Of a stretch of DNA of 64,000 nt, positions 9,316 through 18,265 are shown one piece after another. The stretch spans positions 3,720,001 through 3,784,000 of the forward strand of contig NZ_VFNU01000001.1 in assembly GCF_006715725.1 (NCBI RefSeq), in the 5' to 3' direction. The stretch is from Nocardioides sp. SLBN-35 (GTDB lineage Bacteria > Actinomycetota > Actinomycetes > Propionibacteriales > Nocardioidaceae). Position numbers and translations under genes: made by a program. Positions within the stretch are counted from its first letter, which is position 1. The number at the start of each line of letters is the position of its first letter. The notes under the pieces were generated by a model. The model made no database searches, was not told the origin of the DNA, and saw nothing but the letters and a program-made list of their open reading frames with translations.

Positions 9316-10146
9316 TCAGACGGCCGGGTTCGGCTCCGCGCCGCCGTAGCGCCGGTCCCGGCGGGCGTACTCGTCGATGGCGGCCCACAGGTGACGGCGG
9401 TCGACGTCGGGCCAGAGCACGTCGGAGAAGACGAACTCGGAGTAGGCGGCCTGGTAGAGCATGAAGTTCGAGAGCCGCTGCTCGCCGGAGGTGCGCCAGA
9501 TCAGGTCGGCGTCGGGGAGCTCGGGAACGTAGAGGTAGCGGCCGAGCGTCTTCTCGTCGACCTTGTCGGGGTTGATCCGCCCCGCGGCCACGTCCCGGGC
9601 GAGCCCGCGCGCGGCGTCGCCGAGCTCGGAGCGGCCGCCGTAGTTGACGCACATGGTCAGCGTGAGGACGTCGTTGTGCTTGGTCATCTCCTCGGCGACC
9701 TGGAGCTCGGTGATGACCGACTTCCACAGCCGCGGTGCGCGACCGGCCCACCGGACCCGGACCCCGAGCTCGTGCATCTCGTCGCGACGGCGGCGGATCA
9801 CGTCGCGGTTGAAGCCCATGAGGAACTTGACCTCCTCGGGGCTGCGCGACCAGTTCTCGGTGGAGAAGGCGTACGCCGAGATCGCCTTCACGCCGATCTC
9901 GATCGCGCCCTCGACCACGTCGAACAGGCTCGACTCCCCCTCCTCGTGGCCCTTCGTGCGTGGCAACCCGCGCTCCTTGGCCCAGCGGCCGTTGCCGTCC
10001 ATCACGACCGCGACGTGGTGCGGGACCAGCTCGGCGGGTACGGCGGGCGGCCGGGCACCCGAGGGGTGCGGCGTGGGCGGGCGGACCGGGCCCCGGGTGG
10101 CGGCAGCGGCCGCGGCGGCGCGGGTACGACGGGTGGAGCGGGTCAC
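9316..10146 (-). CDS. uppS: Isoprenyl transferase (polyprenyl diphosphate synthase, UppS family)
   Basis: A 276-residue cis-prenyltransferase that elongates isoprenyl diphosphates for the cell-wall carrier lipid. Signatures are HHVAVVMDGNGRWAKERG with the catalytic Asp, GHEEG, SAYAFSTENWSRS and the C-terminal DLIWRTSGEQRLSNF. The GTG at 10146 is chosen because upstream codons are antisense-like and overlap recO. An Ala/Arg/Pro-rich segment of about 45 residues precedes the core and may be flexible. It lies 13 bp after recO, the usual actinobacterial pair. Confidence 0.94.
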   Translation of the reverse strand: MTRSTRRTRAAAAAAATRGPVRPPTPHPSGARPPAVPAELVPHHVAVVMDGNGRWAKERGLPRTKGHEEGESSLFDVVEGAIEIGVKAISAYAFSTENWSRSPEEVKFLMGFNRDVIRRRRDEMHELGVRVRWAGRAPRLWKSVITELQVAEEMTKHNDVLTLTMCVNYGGRSELGDAARGLARDVAAGRINPDKVDEKTLGRYLYVPELPDADLIWRTSGEQRLSNFMLYQAAYSEFVFSDVLWPDVDRRHLWAAIDEYARRDRRYGGAEPNPAV

Positions 10147-10159
10147 GGGGAGCAGTCTG

Positions 10160-10912
10160 TCAGCGCTCGACGTACGCCAGCGACCGGAGGCCCCGCTCCA
10201 GCTGCCACTGCACGAACGCGGCGACCAGGCCGCTGGCCTCACGGACGTGGCGCGGGTCGGCCGCCTCGATGACCGACCAGTCGCCGGAGAGCAGGCCGCC
10301 GAGCAGGGTGAGAGTCTCGGCGGCGGGCGTGGCGGAGCCGGGGATCCGGCACGTCGAGCAGAGCACGCCGCCCATCGACGGGTTGAACCAGCGGTGATGG
10401 CCGAGCTCGCCGGTCGCGGTCACGGGCGGTCGACCGCAGTGGGCGCAGTCGACGAAGGCCGGGGCGTAGCCGGCGATGGCGAGCGCGCGCAGCAGGTAGG
10501 AGTCGAGGACGTGGCACTGGTTGCGGGTGCCTGCCGCCATCGCGTTGAGCCCGCCGAGCAGCAGCGTGAACTGCTGGCGCGCGGGCTCGCGCTCCTCGAC
10601 CACCAGCCGCTCGGCGGTCTCCAGCATCGCGGTGCCGGCGGTGTAGCGGTCGTAGTCGGCGCCCAGCGGGGCGGCGTACGCGGCCCGGGTCTCGGCCTGG
10701 GTGATCGTGTCGAGGTTGCGCCCCTCGGCGAGCTGCAGGTCGACGTGGGTGAACGGCTCGAGGCGCGAGCCCCACCGCGACGTCGTACGGCGCACGCCCT
10801 TGGCGACCGCACGGACCACGCCGTGCTCGCGGGTCAGCAGCGTGACGATGCGGTCCGCCTCACCCAGCTTGCGGGTGCGCAGGACGATCGCCTCGTCGCG
10901 GTAGAGCGGCAC
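10160..10912 (-). CDS. recO: DNA repair protein RecO
   Basis: A 250-residue RecO that helps RecFOR load RecA on gaps and anneals strands. It has an N-terminal OB fold (LYRDEAIVLRTRKLGEADRI), a helical middle and a four-Cys zinc site (CAHCG ... CSTCR). Length is normal for actinobacteria. The GTG start at 10912 gives the standard PLYRDEA opening; an ATG at 10920 is out of frame. It is upstream of uppS by 13 bp. Confidence 0.94.
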   Translation of the reverse strand: MPLYRDEAIVLRTRKLGEADRIVTLLTREHGVVRAVAKGVRRTTSRWGSRLEPFTHVDLQLAEGRNLDTITQAETRAAYAAPLGADYDRYTAGTAMLETAERLVVEEREPARQQFTLLLGGLNAMAAGTRNQCHVLDSYLLRALAIAGYAPAFVDCAHCGRPPVTATGELGHHRWFNPSMGGVLCSTCRIPGSATPAAETLTLLGGLLSGDWSVIEAADPRHVREASGLVAAFVQWQLERGLRSLAYVER

Positions 10913-11108
10913 CCCACCATTGTGCGGCCTCGGGCGTGACGAAGCGCGTCGCCACCCCGCCGACGGTGATTCACGATCCCCTCACCTGGGGCTGGGGTCC
11001 CGGCCGCATGGTCGCGAAGGACCACCTCGCCTCGTCCGGCCGCGGGTGTGCCGACCCCTCGACGGCCAGCCATGCTCGAGGACTCCGGCACGAAAGGACC
11101 TCTCCACC

Positions 11109-11774
11109 ATGCGTACTCGCCGAGCCATCGCGACCGCCGCTGCGGTCTCCGCGCTCCTCCTCGCCCCGTCCCTCGCGAGCACGGCGGCTGCCGGGCCCCC
11201 GGCCGACACCCCTCCCGCGCACGCCGGCGGGCATTCCGGCGGGCATTCCGGCGGGCAGTCCAGCGACAAGGGCGGCGCCGGGAAGTCACCCGGCTCGGGC
11301 AAGAACGCCGGAGCCACCGCCAAGGCCGTGGCCAAGCAGATCAGGGCCGTCGACCGCATGCTGGCCAAGGTCGCCGACGCGCCACGACTCCTCGCGCTGC
11401 CCGAGGACCAGCGGGCCACGCTGCTGGCCTCCGTCCAGGCCGACCGCGACGCCCTCACGAGCCTCGGCGAGGCGGTCGCGACCGGCACCACGACCGGCAA
11501 GCAGGCGCGCAAGAGCCTGCGTGGCTACCGTCCGGAGAACTACCGCAAGGCGGTCAACATCCTGCGCGACGCGGCCGACCTCGCCGACGTCAGCGACGGT
11601 GACAGCGCGGTGGCGGATCTCATCGACCAGGCGGTGACGGCCGCACTCTCCGTCACCGCGACCAGCCCGCGCGGCCTCGTCAAGCAGGCACGCAAGGATC
11701 TCGCGACCGCGTGGGACCTGGACGACGAGGGCACCGACGACGCCCCGGACGGGACCGACGAGGACGAGGACTGA
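11109..11774 (+). CDS. Secreted hypothetical protein with Gly/His-rich linker
   Basis: A 221-residue exported protein of unknown function. A signal peptide (MRTRRAIATAAAVSALLLAP) ends near AAAG. It is followed by a short tandem HSGG repeat (HAGGHSGGHSGGQSS), a Lys/Gly-rich linker, a helical domain (about 75-200, with KAVAKQIRAVDRMLAKV and GYRPENYRKAVNILRDAADL) and an acidic C-terminus of Asp/Glu. AAAGGA lies nine bases before the ATG. It stands alone between divergent recO and the convergent hydrolase gene. No enzyme motif is visible. Confidence 0.75.
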   Translation: MRTRRAIATAAAVSALLLAPSLASTAAAGPPADTPPAHAGGHSGGHSGGQSSDKGGAGKSPGSGKNAGATAKAVAKQIRAVDRMLAKVADAPRLLALPEDQRATLLASVQADRDALTSLGEAVATGTTTGKQARKSLRGYRPENYRKAVNILRDAADLADVSDGDSAVADLIDQAVTAALSVTATSPRGLVKQARKDLATAWDLDDEGTDDAPDGTDEDED

Positions 11775-11816
11775 CGAGGACTGACCGCCTCCACCTCTCC
11801 GGACACCCGCCGCCGA

Positions 11817-12713
11817 TCAGGACGATCGCGTACGACGCCCGCGCCGCGTCGGCCGCGCGCACTCGAGCACGAACCGGGTGACCACCAGGTCCAGTCGCTC
11901 GGGGCGCCGCCGCCACTCGAACGGCGTCTCGGCCCGCTCCAGGACCGCGCCGGCGATCTCGCCGACGAGCGTCTCGGCGTCGCCGACCGGGTGGAACGGG
12001 TCGGCGGTGCGGGCCAGGACCAGCGTCGGCACGGTCAACGCGGCCCGCTCGTCCGAGGAGGGCGCGATCCGGCCGAAGAGCACGCCGCGGACCACGGCGG
12101 CGACCGGGCCGGGGCGGGCGTCGAGGGTCTCGAGCGCCAGCCGCACCCATTCGGGAGCGAGGCGACGCGGGAGCGGTCGGGTGACCAGGCGCAGCGCGGT
12201 GAGCGCGAAGGGCGCGAACCGGGCGGTCGCCAGCACCGGGGTGAGCACGGAGAGCTGGGCACCGAGGGCGTTCTCGAGGACCGGCCCGTCGAGCAGCAGG
12301 CCGGTCACCCGCTCGGGGGCGCGGACCGCGACCTCGAGCGCGACGTCGGCGCCGATCGAGCTGCCGCCGACCACGGCCCGCGCGGCGCCGACGTGGTCGA
12401 GCAGCGCGACGACCTGGTCGGCGAACGCGCTCACCGAGTAGGACAGCGGGTCGGCGGGCTTGTCGGAGCGGCCGTGGCCGAGCGGGTCCAGGACGAGCAC
12501 GTGCAGCCCGCTGGAGGCGAGCATCCGTGCGGAGCGGTCGTGGACCCGCCGCGGCACCAGCAGCGGCGGGACCAGGACGACCCAGGCGTCCCCGGCGCCG
12601 TACTCGGTGAACTCGAGACGGTCGCGGCCGCGCCGACCCTCGACGAAGACCTGTCCGACCTGCTCGGAGGCCAGCGCGGGTTTCGAGGCTCGCTGCGCTC
12701 GCACCTCAACCAC
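11817..12713 (-). CDS. Alpha/beta hydrolase fold protein, catalytic His not evident
   Basis: About 298 residues with an alpha/beta hydrolase core: oxyanion region VVLVPPLLVPRRV, LDPLGHGRSDKP, nucleophile elbow GGSSIGAD (Ser in GxSxG), and LARTADPFHP where the acid normally lies. The segment that should carry the catalytic His before the last helix reads ERAETPFEWRRRP, so an active triad is doubtful. The start is uncertain: GTG 12713 or 12704 lie inside a short interspersed repeat (12681-12715), so the first ~12 residues may be repeat-derived. It follows leuA by 13 bp. Confidence 0.7.
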   Translation of the reverse strand: MVEVRAQRASKPALASEQVGQVFVEGRRGRDRLEFTEYGAGDAWVVLVPPLLVPRRVHDRSARMLASSGLHVLVLDPLGHGRSDKPADPLSYSVSAFADQVVALLDHVGAARAVVGGSSIGADVALEVAVRAPERVTGLLLDGPVLENALGAQLSVLTPVLATARFAPFALTALRLVTRPLPRRLAPEWVRLALETLDARPGPVAAVVRGVLFGRIAPSSDERAALTVPTLVLARTADPFHPVGDAETLVGEIAGAVLERAETPFEWRRRPERLDLVVTRFVLECARPTRRGRRTRSS

Positions 12714-12715
12714 CG
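12681..12715. repeat. Short interspersed palindromic repeat
   Basis: A 35-base unit holding TTTCGAGGCTCGCTGCGCTC then GCACCTCAACCACCG. It is partly palindromic (GAGG ... CCTC with GCTCGC / GCGAGC-like inner bases). Repeats of this look are frequent in Nocardioides-type genomes (from memory, not checked). Here it lies at the leuA/hydrolase junction and supplies the hydrolase start codon. Confidence 0.5.
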
Positions 12716-12726
12716 AGTTTCCGCCG

Positions 12727-14493
12727 TCAGCCGATCGGCTCGACGGGAGCGGCCGGGATGGTGGTCGTCCGCGCCCGGTTGGCGGCGCAGACCACCGCAC
12801 GGAGCGAGGCCGTGACGATGTTGTGGTGGATCCCGATGCCCCAGACGATCTCGCCGGCGATCTCGCACTCGACGTACGCCGCCGCGAGGGCGTCGCCACC
12901 CGAGGAGAGCGCGTGCTCGGCGTAGTCGAGGACCCGGATGTCGGCGCCCGCCTGGCGCATGCCGTCGACGAACGCGGCGACCGGGCCGTTGCCCATGCCG
13001 GTGAAGGTCTGCTCCTCGCCGCGCACGGCGAGGCGGACCTCCTGGCGGTCGTCACCGTCCTCGCTGGTCGAGGAGGAGAACGAGACCAGGTCGTAGGGCG
13101 TCTCGCGGTCGAGGTACTCCTTGCGGAAGATCGTCCAGATGTCCTCCGGCGTCACCTCGCCGCCCTGGGCGTCGGTGTGCTGCTGGATGACGCGGCTGAA
13201 CTCGATCTGCGCGCGGCGCGGCAGGTCCAGGCTGTGCTCGGCCTTGAGGACGTACGCGACACCGCCCTTGCCCGACTGGCTGTTGACCCGGATGACCGCC
13301 TCGTAGGTGCGGCCGACGTCCTTCGGATCGATCGGCAGGTACGGCGCCTCCCACGGGATCTCGCCGACCGGCTTGCCCTGCTCGGCGGCGATCCGGTCGA
13401 GGTCCTCCAGGCCCTTCTTGATGGCGTCCTGGTGGGAGCCGGAGAAGGCGGTGTAGACGAGGTCGCCGGCCCACGGGTGGCGCGGGTGGACGGGCAGCTG
13501 CGTGCAGTACTCGACCGTGCGGCGGATCTCGTCGATCCCTCCGTTGCTCGCGAAGTCGACCTGCGGGTCGATGCCCTGGCTGAACAGGTTCATGCCGAGG
13601 GTCACCAGGTCGACGTTGCCGGTGCGCTCGCCGTGTCCGAACAGGCAGCCCTCGACCCGGTCGGCGCCGGCCATCAGTGCCAGCTCGGTGGCCGCGACCG
13701 CCGTACCGCGGTCGTTGTGGGGGTGCAGGCTGATGACCGAGTGCTCGCGCCGGGTCAGGTTGCGCCCGAAGTACTCGATCTGGTCGGCGTAGGTGTTGGG
13801 CGTCGACATCTCGACGGTCGCCGGCAGGTTGAGGATGATCTCGCGGCCGGCCTCGGGCTGCCAGACGTCGGAGACCCGCTCGCAGACCTCGAGCGCGAAG
13901 TCGGTCGGCGTCTGGGTGAAGATCTCGGGGCTGTACTGGTACCCGAAGTCGGTGCCCTCGAGCAGCTGGTCGGCGTACTTCATGACCCACTCGGTGCCGC
14001 GCGTCGCGATCGCGATGCACTCGGCCTCGGTGACGTGGAAGACGACGCGCTGGAACAGCGGCGCGGTGGCGTTGTAGAGGTGGACGGTCGCCTTGTCGGC
14101 GCCCTTGAGCGACTCGACGGTGCGCGCGATCAGGTCCTCGCGGGCCTGGGTCAGCACCGAGACGCGTACGTCGTCGGGGATCCGGTCCTCCTCGACGAGC
14201 TGGCGCACGAAGTCGAAGTCGGTCTGGCTCGCGGCCGGGAAGCCGACCTCGATCTCCTTGTAGCCCATCTGGACCAGGAGCTCGAACATCTTCATCTTGC
14301 GCGAGGGGCTCATCGGGTCGATGAGCGCCTGGTTGCCGTCACGCAGGTCGGTGGACAGCCACCGCGGCGCGCGGGTGATCTTCTGGTCCGGCCAGGTGCG
14401 GTCCGGCACGGTGACGGGCTCGAAGGCGGTGTAGCGGTGGTACGGCATCCCGCTCGACTGCTGCGACGGGATGGTGACGCTCGGCTTGGTCAT
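12727..14493 (-). CDS. leuA: 2-isopropylmalate synthase
   Basis: A 588-residue enzyme for the first step of leucine synthesis, joining acetyl-CoA and 2-ketoisovalerate. It shows the HMGL-like TIM barrel with APRWLSTDLRDGNQAL, EVGFPAASQTDFDF, HPHNDRGTAVAATELAL and GCLFGHGERTGNVDL, and a C-terminal LeuA allosteric domain (about 450-580). The N-terminus (MTKPSVTIPSQQSSGMPYHR) is the long actinobacterial form. It is preceded by a leucine leader peptide and attenuator-like hairpins on the same strand and is divergent from the catalase gene. Leucine control is likely both allosteric and by attenuation. Confidence 0.96.
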   Translation of the reverse strand: MTKPSVTIPSQQSSGMPYHRYTAFEPVTVPDRTWPDQKITRAPRWLSTDLRDGNQALIDPMSPSRKMKMFELLVQMGYKEIEVGFPAASQTDFDFVRQLVEEDRIPDDVRVSVLTQAREDLIARTVESLKGADKATVHLYNATAPLFQRVVFHVTEAECIAIATRGTEWVMKYADQLLEGTDFGYQYSPEIFTQTPTDFALEVCERVSDVWQPEAGREIILNLPATVEMSTPNTYADQIEYFGRNLTRREHSVISLHPHNDRGTAVAATELALMAGADRVEGCLFGHGERTGNVDLVTLGMNLFSQGIDPQVDFASNGGIDEIRRTVEYCTQLPVHPRHPWAGDLVYTAFSGSHQDAIKKGLEDLDRIAAEQGKPVGEIPWEAPYLPIDPKDVGRTYEAVIRVNSQSGKGGVAYVLKAEHSLDLPRRAQIEFSRVIQQHTDAQGGEVTPEDIWTIFRKEYLDRETPYDLVSFSSSTSEDGDDRQEVRLAVRGEEQTFTGMGNGPVAAFVDGMRQAGADIRVLDYAEHALSSGGDALAAAYVECEIAGEIVWGIGIHHNIVTASLRAVVCAANRARTTTIPAAPVEPIG

Positions 14494-14539
14494 GACTTCC
14501 TCGGCTGGGTCGTGGTTCTGAGATGGGCGCCGGGCGCGC

Positions 14540-14587
14540 GACTCACTCCGCAGCGAGGGGGTCCGGCTGAGTCAGACCTCGCTGCGG
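14540..14587 (-). promoter_or_regulatory. leuA attenuator-like alternative hairpins
   Basis: On the transcript, an 11-bp stem joins 14577-14587 to 14548-14558. A competing stem joins 14568-14573 to 14540-14545 (GACTCA/TGAGTC). The upstream arm of the large stem lies in the codons right after the three Leu codons of the leader peptide. A ribosome stalled there would cover it and change folding. This is the layout of amino-acid attenuation; the exact terminator form is not resolved. Confidence 0.6.
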
Positions 14588-14613
14588 CCGCTAAGAAGGA
14601 GCGCTCGCGTCAT
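14572..14613 (-). CDS. leuL: leuA leader peptide (MTRALLLSGRSEV)
   Basis: A 13-codon open frame with three consecutive leucine codons (CTC CTT CTT) at positions 5-7, ending 78 bp before leuA. A -10-like TACGCT (14624-14629, minus strand) lies ten bases upstream, so the leader would be nearly leaderless. Leucine shortage would stall ribosomes on these codons. The three-Leu run plus the flanking competing hairpins make chance unlikely. Too short for ordinary gene calling. Confidence 0.75.
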   Translation of the reverse strand: MTRALLLSGRSEV

Positions 14614-14695
14614 GATGGAAGTCAGCGTAGCAGCACCCGGTGTCGGGGGCAGGGGCCCGGGTACCGCGGGGACCCGCTACCCCCAGGAGCCCCCC

Positions 14696-16915
14696 ATGGA
14701 CCCGAAGCAGGCCCCCCTCCCCGGTGCGCCGAGCGCCGTCCCGCCCAGCCTCGCCGAGCCGACGGAGCCCGTCGAGCCGCTGCCGCCGAAGCCGGATCAG
14801 GCCACGCCCGACACCCGGACGCCGACCGGCGCCCCTGCGAGTGACGATCCCCGCTCGGCGGGCCAGCAGGGTCGCTGGCTGACCACGTCGACCGGGACCC
14901 GGCTGCGCGACACCGACCACTCGCTCAAGGCGGGCGAGCGCGGGCCGACCCTGCTGCAGGACCACCACCTGCGCGAGAAGATCACCCACTTCGACCACGA
15001 GCGGATCCCGGAGCGGGTCGTGCACGCCCGCGGGGCCGGAGCGCACGGCTACTTCGAGGGCTACGGCACGGCGGCCTCCGTCACCTTCGCCGGACTGTTC
15101 GCCGAGGGGAAGCGGACGCCCGTGTTCGTGCGCTTCTCCACCGTCCTGGGCTCCCGCGGCTCGGCCGACACGGTCCGCGACACCCGCGGGTTCGCGACGA
15201 AGTTCTACACCGACGAGGGTGTCTGGGACCTGGTCGGCAACAACATGCCCGTCTTCTTCATCCAGGACGGGATCAAGTTCCCCGACATCATCCACGCCGG
15301 CAAGCCGCACCCGGACCGCGAGATCCCGCAGGCGCAGAGCGCCCACGACACCTTCTGGGACTTCGTCTCCCTGCACACCGAGGCCCAGCACCACGCGCTG
15401 TGGAACATGTCCGACCGCGGGATCCCCCGCTCGTTGCGGATGATGGAGGGCTTCGGCGTCCACACCTTCCGGCTCACGAACGAGGCCGGTGAGACCTCGC
15501 TGGTGAAATTCCACTGGAAGCCCCGGCTCGGCATCCACTCGCTGACCTGGGAGGAGGCCCAGCTGATCGGCGGCCTCGACCCTGACTTCCACCGCCGCGA
15601 CCTCGCCGACGCCATCGAGGCGGGCGCCCACCCCGAGTGGGAGCTCGGCATCCAGGTCTTCGAGGACACCGACGACCAGCTGTTCCAGGGCATCGACCTC
15701 CTCGACCCGACCAAGCTGGTGCCCGAGGAGCTCGCCCCCGTCCAGCCGATCGGCCGGATGGTGCTCGACCGCAACCCCACCAACTACTTCGCCGAGACCG
15801 AGCAGGTCGCCTTCCACGTCGGGCATCTCGTGCCCGGCATCGACGTCACCGACGACCCGCTGATCCAGGCCCGGCTGTTCTCGTACGTCGACACGCAGCT
15901 CACCCGGCTCGGCGGCCCGAACTTCAACCAGATCCCGGTCAACCGGACCCATGCGCCCGTCAACGACATGCTCCGCGACGGCTTCCACCAGCATGCGGTG
16001 CACGCCGGCGTGGCGCCGTACCACCCCAACTCCCTCGACGGTGGCTGTCCCTTCATGGCCGGCGCCGACCTGTCGGACGAGCAGACCCGCGCCTTCGTCG
16101 ACGCGGCCCGCAACGTGGCGGGGTCGAAGGTCCGGGCCCAGCCCGCGACATTCGACGACCACTTCACCCAGCCCCGGCTGTTCTGGGCGAGCATGAGCCC
16201 GGTCGAGCAGGAGCACATCATCCGGTCGTACTCCTTCGAGCTCGGCAAGTGCTACGAGCAGGCGATCAAGGAGCGCCAGCTCCAGGCCCTGGCACAGATC
16301 GACCCCCGACTCTGCTCCGAGGTCGCCACGGCGCTCGGCCTGCCCGCACCCGAGCCCTCCGACACGCTCCCCGACGTGACGCCGAGCCCTGCCCTGTCCC
16401 AGCTGGCCGGCGGGCCGTGGCCGGGCGACGGTCGTGTCGTCGGGATCGTGGTCGACCCCGACGGCGACCTCGCGGACGTCGCCGAGGTGCGCTCCACCGT
16501 CCGGTCCAGCGGCATGGTCCCGCTGGTCATCGCACCGCACGGCGGCACGGTCGGCGACCTCGATGTGCAGCGGACCTTCGCGACGGTGCGCTCGGTCGAG
16601 CTCGACGCGGTGCTCCTTGCCGGATCGCCCGTGGCCGCGCCCGACGCCCTGCCCGTGCGCGACGCCAAGGCCGGCGCCGCCCGCACCACGACACTCGACC
16701 CGCGGGTGGTGCTGCTGCTGGAGGAGGCCTACCGGCACGCGAAGGTCATCGGCGCCTGGGGCGAGGGCGTCCGCGCGCTCGCCGTCGCGGGCATCCCCGA
16801 GGACGTCCCCGGCGTCGTCACGGGAAGCGCGGGCATCGGCGTGCTGGACGAGGTCCTCGCCCTGTCCGGCATGCACCGGGCCTGGGATCGCTTCGTCACG
16901 TCGGGTCTAGCCTGA
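14696..16915 (+). CDS. katE: Large-subunit monofunctional catalase (HPII/KatE type)
   Basis: A 739-residue heme catalase that breaks down hydrogen peroxide. A Pro-rich N-terminal arm (1-50) precedes the catalase core with the distal His in [14 protein letters not shown], Asn in [14 protein letters not shown], and the proximal heme Tyr in [18 protein letters not shown]-terminal DJ-1/GATase-like domain (about 580-739, [14 protein letters not shown] ... VIGAWGEG) marks the large-subunit clade. ATG 14696 follows CAGGAG by seven bases. An ATG at 14612 would add 28 residues overlapping the leuA leader on the other strand and is less likely. Confidence 0.95.
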   Translation: MDPKQAPLPGAPSAVPPSLAEPTEPVEPLPPKPDQATPDTRTPTGAPASDDPRSAGQQGRWLTTSTGTRLRDTDHSLKAGERGPTLLQDHHLREKITHFDHERIPERVVHARGAGAHGYFEGYGTAASVTFAGLFAEGKRTPVFVRFSTVLGSRGSADTVRDTRGFATKFYTDEGVWDLVGNNMPVFFIQDGIKFPDIIHAGKPHPDREIPQAQSAHDTFWDFVSLHTEAQHHALWNMSDRGIPRSLRMMEGFGVHTFRLTNEAGETSLVKFHWKPRLGIHSLTWEEAQLIGGLDPDFHRRDLADAIEAGAHPEWELGIQVFEDTDDQLFQGIDLLDPTKLVPEELAPVQPIGRMVLDRNPTNYFAETEQVAFHVGHLVPGIDVTDDPLIQARLFSYVDTQLTRLGGPNFNQIPVNRTHAPVNDMLRDGFHQHAVHAGVAPYHPNSLDGGCPFMAGADLSDEQTRAFVDAARNVAGSKVRAQPATFDDHFTQPRLFWASMSPVEQEHIIRSYSFELGKCYEQAIKERQLQALAQIDPRLCSEVATALGLPAPEPSDTLPDVTPSPALSQLAGGPWPGDGRVVGIVVDPDGDLADVAEVRSTVRSSGMVPLVIAPHGGTVGDLDVQRTFATVRSVELDAVLLAGSPVAAPDALPVRDAKAGAARTTTLDPRVVLLLEEAYRHAKVIGAWGEGVRALAVAGIPEDVPGVVTGSAGIGVLDEVLALSGMHRAWDRFVTSGLA

Positions 16916-16919
16916 GCGG

Positions 16920-17438
16920 GTGCCTCGGCTCCTCATCGTCCACCACTCCCCCAGCCGCTCGATGCAGTCGCTCCTCGAGCAGGTGGCGTCGGGGGCCCAC
17001 GACGAGGACGTCCAGGCGGGCACGCCGGTCGAGGTCGTCGTACGGCCGGCGCTCGAGGCGAGTGCCGACGACGTCCTGGCCGCCGACGGCTACGTCCTGG
17101 GCACGACCGCCAACTTCGGCTACATGAGCGGCGCGCTCAAGCACTTCTTCGACTCCACCTTCCTCGCGGTCGGCGGGGCGCTCGACCCGAGCGGCGCGCC
17201 CGCGGTCTCGACAGGCTCGACCACCTCGGGGAGAGAGACGACCGGGCGTCCGTACGGGCTGTGGCTGCACGGACGCTACGACCTGACCGGCGCCGAGCGG
17301 TCGGTGCACTCGATCGTGGGCGCGCTCGGCTGGCGTCAGGGGTACGACGTCCTCGGCGTCCTCGGCGAGGTCGACGACGCCGCGTTGGATGCGGCCTATG
17401 CGCTGGGCGCTACGATCACGGCACTCCTGACCGACTGA
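16920..17438 (+). CDS. Flavodoxin-fold NAD(P)H reductase-like protein with repeat-derived insertion
   Basis: A 172-residue flavodoxin-like protein. An FMN-binding N-terminus (LLIVHHSPSRSMQSLLEQV), GYVLGTTANFGYMSGALKHFFD for the isoalloxazine loop and GLWLHGRYDLTGAE match small flavoprotein NAD(P)H reductases of actinobacteria. Between FFDSTF and GRPYGLW there is an extra stretch (ALDPSGAPAVSTGSTTSG) where relatives usually go straight on. Its DNA contains an interspersed repeat unit. The frame is kept. The GTG start lies four bases past the catalase stop, so the two are probably cotranscribed. Confidence 0.8.
   Translation: MPRLLIVHHSPSRSMQSLLEQVASGAHDEDVQAGTPVEVVVRPALEASADDVLAADGYVLGTTANFGYMSGALKHFFDSTFLAVGGALDPSGAPAVSTGSTTSGRETTGRPYGLWLHGRYDLTGAERSVHSIVGALGWRQGYDVLGVLGEVDDAALDAAYALGATITALLTD
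17204..17229. repeat. Interspersed repeat unit inside the flavodoxin-like gene
   Basis: The 26-base stretch GGTCTCGACAGGCTCGACC plus ACCTCGG has the look of a short dispersed repeat known in many actinobacterial genomes (recall, not checked). Here it sits in frame within a coding region and adds Ser/Thr/Gly residues to the protein. Confidence 0.45.
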
Positions 17439-17457
17439 CCACCGAGGGGCTGACCGC

Positions 17458-18261
17458 GTGCTGCACCGAGCCGTCGTGCTGATCGCGCTCGCCCTGCTGG
17501 CACCCGTGCTCGCGGCGTGCGGCACCCAGAACCAGGGCAGCAACACCGACGACGACCTGGTCGACTCCCTCGAGGTCCCCGAGAGCGGCGTGTGCCGCTC
17601 CCTGACGCCCGAGGACGTCGCCCACCCGGCGAACGCGACCCGGACCGTCCCCTGCTCGAAGGAGCACACGGCCGAGACCTTCGCGACCGGTGAGCTGCCC
17701 TCCGAGTTCGACGACGCCGACTACGACGACAAGGACCTCGGCCGGTTCGCCTACAAGACCTGCTCGACCGCCTTCGCGACGTTCGTCGCGGCCGACGAGA
17801 GCCTGGTGCTGCGCACGACCCTGAGCTGGGCCTGGTTCCGGCCCTCGGAGAAGGCGTGGGGCAAGGGCGCGCGCTGGTATCGCTGCGACGTGCTCGGCGG
17901 GAGCGCGGCGAGCACGTCGTACCGCCCCCTTCCGGAGACCGCGAAGGGGATGCTCGCCGGGCGCCCGCCGGACGTGTGGCTCAGCTGCGCGCGCGGCCCG
18001 TCGGTCGGCGAGGGCGAGAAGGTGCCGTGCTCGCAGAAGCACGACTGGCGTGCGGTGACGACCGTGAAGCTCGGGCAGCCGGAGGACGCGTACCCCGGCG
18101 ACCGCGTGATGGAGAGCCGCACCCGGTCCTTCTGCTCCAACTCGGTCAAGGCATGGCTGAACTACCCCTCCGAGTTCGAGTACGGGTTCACGTTCTTCCA
18201 CAAGGCCGAGTGGGACGCCGGGATCCGGCGCTCGGTGTGCTGGGCGAGGACGAGCGAGTGA
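17458..18261 (+). CDS. Septum-formation-family lipoprotein (first of two)
   Basis: A 267-residue lipoprotein. The signal peptide VLHRAVVLIALALLAPV ends in lipobox LAAC. The mature part has Cys pairs and motifs of the septum_form family: SGVCRSLTPEDV, TVPCSKEHTAETFATG, ARWYRCDVLGG and VPCSQKHDWRAVTTV. Two repeats of the Cys ... C-KxH pattern form one long domain. It probably sits on the outer face of the membrane; a role in division is only a family label. The downstream gene at 18266 is a paralogue four bases away. Confidence 0.78.
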   Translation: MLHRAVVLIALALLAPVLAACGTQNQGSNTDDDLVDSLEVPESGVCRSLTPEDVAHPANATRTVPCSKEHTAETFATGELPSEFDDADYDDKDLGRFAYKTCSTAFATFVAADESLVLRTTLSWAWFRPSEKAWGKGARWYRCDVLGGSAASTSYRPLPETAKGMLAGRPPDVWLSCARGPSVGEGEKVPCSQKHDWRAVTTVKLGQPEDAYPGDRVMESRTRSFCSNSVKAWLNYPSEFEYGFTFFHKAEWDAGIRRSVCWARTSE

Positions 18262-18265
18262 GCCG

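Noticed and set aside
11761..11785. Direct repeat GACGAGGACT at the end of the secreted protein gene
   Set aside because: It is only two copies and reflects Asp/Glu codons of the acidic C-terminus spilling past the stop.
12681..12715. Transcription terminator of leuA
   Set aside because: It overlaps the start of the next gene and its pairing is imperfect; a dispersed repeat explains it better.
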